In this document: positions 56,901 through 64,000 of the stretch, one piece after another
How the letters are laid out: each line of letters begins with the position of its first letter
Position numbering within the stretch: position 1 is the first letter of the stretch
Assembly: GCA_947172415.1 (NCBI GenBank)
Contig: OX359193.1
Span: 506,501-570,500 of the forward strand
Reading direction: 5' to 3'
DNA: 64,000 bases
Source of the DNA: Chondrosia reniformis
Taxonomy: Eukaryota > Porifera > Demospongiae > Chondrillida > Chondrillidae
The notes under the pieces: model-generated
Told to the model about the DNA's origin: nothing
The model's database searches: none
The model's input: the letters and a program-made list of their open reading frames with translations, nothing else
Position numbers and translations under genes: made by a program

Positions 56901-56954
56901 GATTCTAGAGAACACAGTTTATGGGACCACGAGGAAATTATAGAAGAAGAATAA
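53935..56954 (+). CDS. Secretory-pathway JmjC (cupin-8) hydroxylase-like protein
   Basis: Exons 53935-56071, 56348-56655 and 56826-56954 give about 857 aa. MSARLISLLRFSIPVLLFSNVRA (second Met, residue 12) is a better signal peptide than the first Met. The N-terminal half has Cys pairs and is unrecognised. The JmjC core lies at about residues 450-690: THGHFDQD gives His590-x-Asp592 and TWHYVETL gives His670, the Fe(II) triad, with YVQLKGRKRFTLW and LDPGDILFIPPYTWH as in HIF1AN/HSPBAP1/JMJD5-type cupin-8 proteins. Expected to hydroxylate protein side chains, perhaps in the ER or outside the cell; the substrate is unknown. Confidence 0.85.
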
Positions 56955-57318
56955 CCTTGAAACAGCCAAGCCAGTTGCCTCAACTGCTCCAGCTTGTCTG
57001 GCAAGATAGGACATATTGTTTTGGTAGATTTAGTTATTTTGGTTGCAGTTTACATTGTTAGTTTAATTTATTATTGTGACATGACAATTAAGTAACACTT
57101 TAAACAATAGAATTGCTTATGACATTTTAATTTTATTTTTTCTAAAAGAAACCTGGAAATACATGTATATAAAGTTAAATGTAAATTTTAACATATGAAA
57201 TCAAAAGTAGAGAGATGATTGGGAGGAGATAAAAGTGGTTGTTACAGAAATTGGCACATATCAAATTCATACTGAGTGTTAGGGTGGAAAGAGTACAGGG
57301 ATTCCACACTATATGTAG

Positions 57319-57557
57319 TTACATACCACTGTCCAAGTTCATCACCACACCACTAGTCTTAATCCATATGGCTTCCATGATTCTTCTCTGCCAGTAATTA
57401 GGTGTAGTACTCTGGCACTGTCCCACTCAATATCGTGCTGGGTTTCTTGAACACCATTGTTAGGATCACCTCTCCTCACTGCCTGTTTGTGTTCCCCAAG
57501 TCTCCCCTTAAGAGTCCTCTTTGTCTCACCTATATAGGTCCTCTTGCAGTGCTTGAA
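57319..57557 (-). mobile_element. Penelope-like GIY-YIG endonuclease relic
   Basis: Minus strand encodes CKRTYIGETKRTLKGRLGEH, then HDIEWDSARVL, and after a one-base frameshift NYWQRRIMEAIWIKTSGVVM and NLDSG. YIGET...R...EH and YW-x-RR-x-x-EAI-x-I are the GIY-YIG endonuclease motifs found at the C-terminus of Penelope-like retroelements. A stop directly precedes the fragment; no reverse transcriptase was found beside it. Dead fragment. Confidence 0.82.
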
Positions 57558-57939
57558 ACACTACCCCTCTCTTCTTATTCTCTGGAGTACACAGTCTTTC
57601 TTTTTTCTTTTTCGTTTCCTTTCCTCCTTTTTTCCTTTTTTCTTTTTTGATTACTTCTTGCTTAATTTACAAAAATGACATTAGATATATATCTGTGTCC
57701 TAGCTGCTGCAACGTTACCGCAATCAATCTAATAAGGGGCCTTTGGATTTTTATAATACTTGTTATGCAATAATTTACAAGAGTATCCTGAATGCTTAAT
57801 TCTGGATTATTTTAATGTATCTTATTTTAGCAATCTCATCTCAATCTTGTCCTCATCATTATCAACAATTGCATTGTATATAGCTAACCACTTGCACAAT
57901 GATCATTTTTATTTGACAATTCTATACATGTACATGGTT

Positions 57940-58382
57940 TTAAAGTAAAAAATGTTCAAACAATGTATAGTTCTTAACAAGTTCTTCATGCATATGGTTG
58001 TAAAGTTTCTTCTCCTTTTGAGTGTTACTGGAACGGTGCTGCAGTACTTCGTTTCGCATCACTTTACTGAGTGTAAAGGTGACCCCAGGGCACACCACGA
58101 GGAGGTAGAAGTACTTCGTGCCCCAAAAGGCCTCCGGTTTCTCAACTCTGTTTGACACTTCCACTACTTGCGTCGTAAGAGAAGCTGCTCGGGAACGGTC
58201 CGGCGTACCTGACCGACCTGTGACCAGTTACTAGTCCTGCACTGTCTCACGCTACGGACAGAACAAGCCCGACCCTGGCGGACCACAAACTCCCACCAAT
58301 GAGAATCATCATGTGCACACAACGCAGCTTGAGAGCACTGTACACAGACTTTAGCTCATTGGGATCGGCCAGGCGCTTTAGA
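57940..58382 (-). other. Coding-like patch, unresolved
   Basis: CpG-richer than surroundings. Minus-strand frames stay open over 58382-58251 (LKRLADPNELKSVYSALKLR) and, after a possible CAG acceptor, over 58217-57940 (VEKPEAFWGTKYFYLLVVC), but no clean donor in the right phase links them. May be exons of an unrecognised gene or a relic. Confidence 0.25.
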
Positions 58383-60235
58383 GTAGGGACCCATCAGTTC
58401 AATGAACTATAAGAAAAGAATTCAAAATACATGATATACAATGAAATACTATACATTGATGCATGGATACGAAAACTGAATACAAATTGAAATGTAAATG
58501 CCTTCCAAACCAACCTGAAGCTGCAGCCTACAACAGGGGTTCCTGACCGACTACGTAGTGGCACTGGACCCACGCTCCTCCAGGTACGGGTCGTATAGCA
58601 AGAATCCGCAAGTGCCAATTTAACACACAAGCAGGATTAATAGTGAGATACATCTCCAGGCACTAACCCATAGGTAGAGAGACCACCCCACTATACGAAC
58701 ACCGATGACCCTTTGTCGCATGGTACCATGGTCGTGCTCCTACCACGGTTTTCGCATCGATCCGCACTAAAGCAGACCTCCAGAGTTGATAGCCCGGAGG
58801 CCAAAGACTGAAAATTTCCTTGCCTATTTATTAGAAATGGTCGGCGGGAAACATCGTGAACTTGGCGGAACAAAAATTTTTTTAATTGTTTTCGTGGCCA
58901 TGTTCGAGAACAATAGACAACATGCAGAACATGACCCGGCCTATTCAGCCAGTTGTTATTGTTATTGATTTTCGACTAGAAATCATTGATGGCTATCCAG
59001 CGAAGCAAATCATAAAATGTACAGTGACCCCATGAATAGAAATGCTTAATTAATAAACAAGCTATCAATATCTTAATGAACCTTTGATTATTTCATTTCA
59101 GTGATCTTTCATTTCACAAGCTCTTGCAAGCGCATGAATCGACATTTCAATCGGCATGTTTCATGCACAACACAGGACAACGTCACAAGGAGGAAATTTT
59201 TAACAAGAATCACATCTTTCACATTATGTTAAGCCTTTGGTACTAAATCTCGTGCTATTGCTCAATCAATTTGTGTGAATCCAAAATGGTCGTTGCTCAA
59301 ATTGCCTAGCTAAATAGTTTGAGGAACTTTGGCGTTGTCCGTGCCTAAACTACACTCATTGGTAGGTCATCTTGTTTAGAGAATCAGACAAACTAGATAG
59401 CCACTTTAAATGAAGTCTGCAATATTCTTTTTCTTATGCAGCATCTTTAAAATACTTGTTACTTTTGAGACTGTTCAAAATGTAATTTGCACTCAACGTT
59501 TATAAAACTAACATTAAATTTTGATTATAGACCAGTAGGCCTATATGTGTTATTGTGCAGCCTATACTTGATTTGCTGTATATTCATCTATTTATAGAAT
59601 TGTCATGGAAACCAAATATCAGTTACCTAGCAACATGTTCAATTAAAGAACAAGGAGAACTGAGGGCAATTATTATTAAAGTTATTGGCTTAACCCAGTC
59701 AGGTGGGAAAAGATAGTGAAAATCTTGGATCAAGGGAAAAATTGCATGGAATTTTCAGTGAGCATAACAACTGTAGAGGTCCTGGATTACATCTGTTCAA
59801 TGGGACCACCAGATTTAACATGTCTACCAGTCCCTAGCAACTAGTAACTCCCAGCTACTGTAATTCAGTTAGGGGAGGTGTGTAGTACATGCTTAACAGG
59901 TTCTCTGTATCCTATAGATCAGTTTATCTTGCTATGAAATTGTACAATCTTTTTGTTATTACTTGAGCTCTTATAGGAAAATTTGGCAGGTTAGTCGGAC
60001 CTCAGTGTGACATTGACATTTGGCAAGATATCCGTTTTTGATGTCACTCTTGTCTTATAGCCTCCTGAGGTCTCAAGCTCAGAACACTTGTCAACTCAGT
60101 TTACATGTATAAAGTATATATGTATAGCTGTACAATTATATGTAAGCATGATCTATAGGACTCTGTTAACCTTTTACAAAATCTACTGATTAGTAATATT
60201 TAATATTCTTGATTGCAGTTTTGCTAGACTGAGAA

Positions 60236-60372
60236 CATTTTGTAGCTATATGAAGCTGAAACTTGGTGTCAGCATTCACAAACATCCATAAAACTTATTA
60301 GAGTTTGAATATTTGCTCTATCTCTTACTATACATTAAGTATACCAGAGTCTAATATACATTTAGTTATGTA
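60236..60372 (-). repeat. Isolated diverged satellite unit
   Basis: Reverse complement matches the 170-bp unit (GGTATACTTAATGTATAGTAAGAGATAGAGCAAAT and GTGAATGCTGACACC in shorter words), about 9 kb from the arrays and inverted. Confidence 0.75.
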
Positions 60373-60775
60373 ACTCATTCACATCAGATTAGAAGCCATT
60401 GTAATTGATAATTACTTATAATTACATGTAACTGAAACCACATGCTATTTTTAAAATGTTTTGTATATCAGTCTGGACTCTAGCTATTGCTACATCCTGC
60501 AGCATTTTGACCTGGGTAATAAACAGACTATTACTGTGTATATAGCAAGGCTACACATAACACAATCTGGTATAATCCTAATTAGCAGCTATTCAGAATT
60601 TGCAGCTGTTTCTTGTACAAGTGTATACAGTTTTATATTGAAAGGGTACAAATTTGTACACTTTGTACAAGAAACAGCTGAATAGCTTTTATGTAAGATT
60701 TTAAGGGTTTACATACGTGTATATTTTACATTGTGTACATGCATGATTATTACGGTCACTTCAGTGCATGCTTAC

Positions 60776-63700
60776 TTGCACCTGACTGAGCATCAGGAAC
60801 TGCTTCAGGGAAGACTCATTTGAGTGAACAAAATGGCACATCAGTCCTGCATGGGAAAGAACAGCCAGTGTTTATAAAATTATCAATCAATCATATAGAC
60901 AGGACCTTACATTATGCACTCTGCAGTCATAATATGAGTATTAATACTGTTAAAAAGCAGTTCAAAATACTGTAATCTGATCATTAAGTTCTCAAAATGG
61001 CAGCAGCTAAAGGATATTATGTAGATGCATGGAATGAGATACTGTCTACTTCTTCAAGACTTCCCATGGAAAATTTTAGCTTCAAATCACGAAATTTAAA
61101 ATAGCGAAATGTTTAATTTTGCACGAAATCGTGAAATTTTCTTCTGTGAAATTTTCCCACTATACGGTATTTAGTTGTATGCAGCAGTGTCTGTCCCTAA
61201 CCTGTGACAAGAGGAACATCTTCATGATCCAATAGCTTTATACAGTTGACTAACAGTAAAATGACATTGTCCTTAGCAACGTATCTACAGGCATGAAGAT
61301 GACGTATGTAGAACTACACAACAACAGAGTTATTAAATTGTACACATATATACACATATACATTATACATATACATTATACATATACACATACAGATATA
61401 CACATATACACTATTCATAAAGTACAGTCAGTTAATATGTACTTAATAACTTCTTCATAGATCTTTGAATCAGATGAAGTGTAGACCAATACACTAGTCA
61501 CGCATTGCAAACACTATAATAAGGCAAAGTTTATAATGACTATATAAATAAATATGTAGCACTTTCTCAGACCCTCTTCACTGCAACCACTTTAGATTGT
61601 TCTGAGGTGGAGGTGCTGGAGATGGTGGAATGGTGAACAACTTGAGAGAGCAGATGCAAAGCCAGAGGTCCAGGATGTAGCTCCATGAGAAGACTATGAG
61701 CCAGTACACTGCATGAGAGAGGCATAAGTCACTGCACGAGAGAGGCATAAGGCACTGCATGAGAGAGGCATAAGGCACTGCACGAGAGAGGCATAAGGCA
61801 CTGCATGAGAGAGGCATCTAGACATATACACATACTGAGGAATGAGACATTATATAGAATAATTCATTTATAGTATAAGTGAGTACGTACAGTATGTATC
61901 GATATAGGTATATATATTTCATCCATCATTGAAGACTACTGAGTGTTCTGTAACTTACCAAGAGGTTTGTGATATCGCAGATAACAAGTAGCAAGTTGCA
62001 GTGAATAATAATTCAGCAAAGCAATCCATTGCCTAGGACAATACAAATTTGACAGCTGCATATGGCGACGCCTCATTCATGAATAACTTACCTGGACATG
62101 TTTCCTAGCAACGAGGTCCTTCATGTTGGCTACCCAGCCAGCAAATCTGGCTTCACTGAGCAATTGACACCAGCACTGCGTTCCCTCTTTGGAGTGCGTT
62201 CCTTCTTTGGAGTGTGTTCCTTCAGCAAGCCATTTTGCTATCTTTGGAGAAAATGCAGTTAAATCATTTTCTGTAGTGTCATGTTGACAAAATAGGGTCT
62301 GAAGAGTGTCTTTGATCTTCTGGTAATCCTTGCATGCCAATGAATCCTGTAGCCTTACTAGTAGCATACCTTCTGACGCTTCCGTATGCTACAGAAAGAG
62401 TCACTGCTTAAAATACCCACTAATGGTACAAGTTATGCAAGTACTTCTGTGCACTCCAGTGAATCCTCGAGGTCTACAAAGTCTTCTTGTTTAAGTGTTC
62501 CACTAGTCCTTACAGTGGATATGGAGCTGTGCATAACCTCTTCCCCTTCCTGTCCAGTCTTGTCTGCCCCTAATAAGTTCACCAAAAATGGCTTTGCTTC
62601 ATTCTAGGAAGAAGAGAGAGAAAGAGAGATATACCTAGGTCTGATTTCCATATAAGGATAAGTGGATCACTACTGGTTGGCTCCACTAATGGATCACTAC
62701 TGGTTGGCTCCACTAATGGATCACTACTGATTGGCTCAGCTAATGGATCGCTACTGGTTGGCTCCACTAATGGATCACTACTGATTGGCTCAGCTAATGG
62801 ATCGCTACTGGTTGGCTCAGCTAATGGATCGCTACTGGTTGGCTCAGCTAATGGATCGCTATTGGTTACCTACATTTGGTGACTTGCCAGTTTTGCTGGA
62901 TTTTCTTTGACTTGCTTCAACAAAGCCTTCCTGTGCGCACTGCATCAGGTGATCCACATCGACACCTAAGATGGCATGCAAGCCACTTTAACACAACTGA
63001 GGCAGGGAGTGTCAGGTATCCTTACCACTGTTGACAAAAGGATGATAGAGCAGCTGTGGCCACGACAACCTCTGTTTAGGATCTCTCTGAAGCAAGCCAC
63101 ACAGTAAATCCTTCAGTATACAATGGAAATAGTATTATATAACCACACAGTGTGATATACATACATGTACAGTCTATCAGGTGAAGTGATAAGGGGCTTT
63201 TGTTGCGTTCATAATAAGTATCCTAATTTATTGAGACTCAGCAACAATTAACAAAATTGAACGTTTCGACCGGAGGTATTCATCAGCATACAATTAGGAT
63301 ACTTAGTCTATTGGGTATACAAGGATTGAAGAGATATACCATATACAAAGAATGCTAACATCAGTTGCTATATAGCACCTCATACTATATAGCACCTCAT
63401 ATGCTGCTACTATATATGCACCTCATACTATATAGCACCTCATATGCTGCTAATATATAAGCACCTCATACTATATAGCACCTCATATGCTGCTAATATA
63501 TAAGCACCTCATACTATATAGCACCTCATATGCTGCTAATATATAAGCACCTCATATGCTGTTAATATATAAGCACCTCATATGCTGTTAATATATAAGC
63601 ACCTCATATGCTGCTACTATATATGCACCTCATATATAGCACCTCATATGCTGTTAATATATAAGCACCTCATATGCTGTTAATATATAAGCACCTCATA

Positions 63701-64000
63701 TGCTGTTAATATATAAGCACCTCACCTTAAATTGAGAACTCATATTTTTGGGATATTTCACCACCTTCTAAATAATACATTAGCCACATTACATCAACCA
63801 CACTGTACACATACGTATATATGACCATCTTACACATATAAATGAGCTGTTCCTACCTTAAGAACCATTGACATCAGCTGTATTATACTTTTTGTGTAGA
63901 AAGGGGGTTCCCCAGTATAGAGTTCATATAGAATGACACCTAATGACCTACATACATATTTATACAGGTAACCACTTGATAGGTATTACATATATATTGA
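60776..64000 (-). CDS. STK36: STK36/fused kinase, partial
   Basis: The 5' part lies beyond the right edge. In-phase exons: 63947-63857, 63767-63726, 63110-63026, 62965-62874, 62603-62445, 62388-62092, 62032-61959, 61708-61573, 61513-61443, 61284-61202, 60846-60776. The first encode the end of the kinase C-lobe: [20 protein letters not shown] matches the fused-kinase LG-x-ILYEL-x-x-G-x-PPFY-x-x-SI motif, then [19 protein letters not shown]. What follows is a linker and helical HEAT/ARM-like segments typical of STK36, a Hedgehog-pathway and ciliary central-pair protein. The 3' end was not found; more exons probably lie below 60776. Confidence 0.85.
61706..61817 (-). repeat. 23-bp minisatellite of duplicated splice acceptors
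   Basis: Five units of 23 bp; on the coding strand each is CTTATGCCTCTCTC(A/G)TGCAG followed by TG. The real acceptor of the STK36 exon starting at 61708 is the last unit, so the repeat is a tandem series of the acceptor itself. Confidence 0.88.
62661..62866 (-). repeat. 27-bp minisatellite in STK36 intron
   Basis: About seven and a half copies of GGATCACTACTGGTTGGCTCCACTAAT variants (27 bp, CTCCACT or CTCAGCT), filling most of the intron between 62603 and 62874. Confidence 0.9.
63190..63312 (-). ncRNA. Fold-back element with intact hammerhead core
   Basis: Inverted repeat AAGTATCCTAATT (63226 side) / AATTAGGATACTT (63306 side). Minus strand between: CTGATGA (63286-63280), helix II ACC/GGT, GAAA (63267-63264), CGTT giving a GTT cleavage triplet with predicted cut between 63260 and 63259. 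Helix III is only ACGT, helix I weak next to the core but closed by the outer inverted repeat. In an STK36 intron, same strand as the gene. Confidence 0.65.
63355..63725 (-). repeat. Compound minisatellite in STK36 intron
   Basis: Units of GCACCTCATATGCTG(C/T)TAATATATAA (about 26 bp) mixed with GCACCTCATACTATATA. On the coding strand each has TATATTAACAGCATATGAGGTGC, containing AACAG (acceptor-like) and GAGGTGC (donor-like). The array directly abuts the donor of the 63726-63767 exon. Confidence 0.88.

Larger units (their letters stand above)
56955..60775. other. Gene-poor region
   Basis: Besides the Penelope-like relic, a CpG-richer coding-like patch near 57940-58870 and an isolated satellite unit, nothing was recognised. 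The 3' exons of STK36 may lie in the right part. Confidence 0.45.

Noticed and set aside
1-64000. CRISPR array, bacterial operon or prophage
   Set aside because: Spliced animal genes throughout; the direct repeats are tandem minisatellites without unique spacers.

Overview
The window reads as nuclear DNA of an animal, most likely a demosponge; this is inferred from the protein set together with AT-rich, gene-dense sequence, small GT-AG introns, head-to-head gene pairs and many intronic minisatellites. Genes were rebuilt by hand by joining exons with consistent splice sites and phases, so exon edges may be off by a base or so.

Layout from left to right: a RHBDD2-like rhomboid (-) sharing a 91-bp promoter gap with THOC5 (+, 18 exons); a secreted LRR/EGF protein (+); a coiled-coil protein (-) head to head with intronless PHYHD1 (+); an 18-exon Kinase Suppressor of Ras (-); an inverted, frameshifted exon of glycine amidinotransferase (GATM); two intact tandem GATM genes inside a ~5-kb segmental duplication; an intronless bHLH-like gene (+); pelota (+, 15 exons); two arrays of a 170-bp satellite with a common tail; an intronless secreted beta-propeller-like protein (-) separated by 21 bp from a secreted JmjC protein (+); a poor region with a Penelope-like GIY-YIG relic; and the middle part of STK36/fused (-), which runs off the right edge.

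The most striking layer is mobile DNA. Many interspersed elements carry recognisable type I hammerhead ribozyme cores (CTGATGA, helix II, GAAA, short palindromic helix III, NUH cleavage site). They fall into a ~220-bp repeat family (nine copies, at least two starting at or near the predicted self-cleavage point) and several fold-back elements. Together with the Penelope-like relic they look like sponge retrozyme-type elements.

A second highlight is a 709-bp element with 42-bp terminal inverted repeats and one unknown 138-codon frame. It sits immediately upstream of GATM copy 1 and supplies an in-frame upstream ATG. The duplicated GATM loci act as a natural before/after pair for four insertions.
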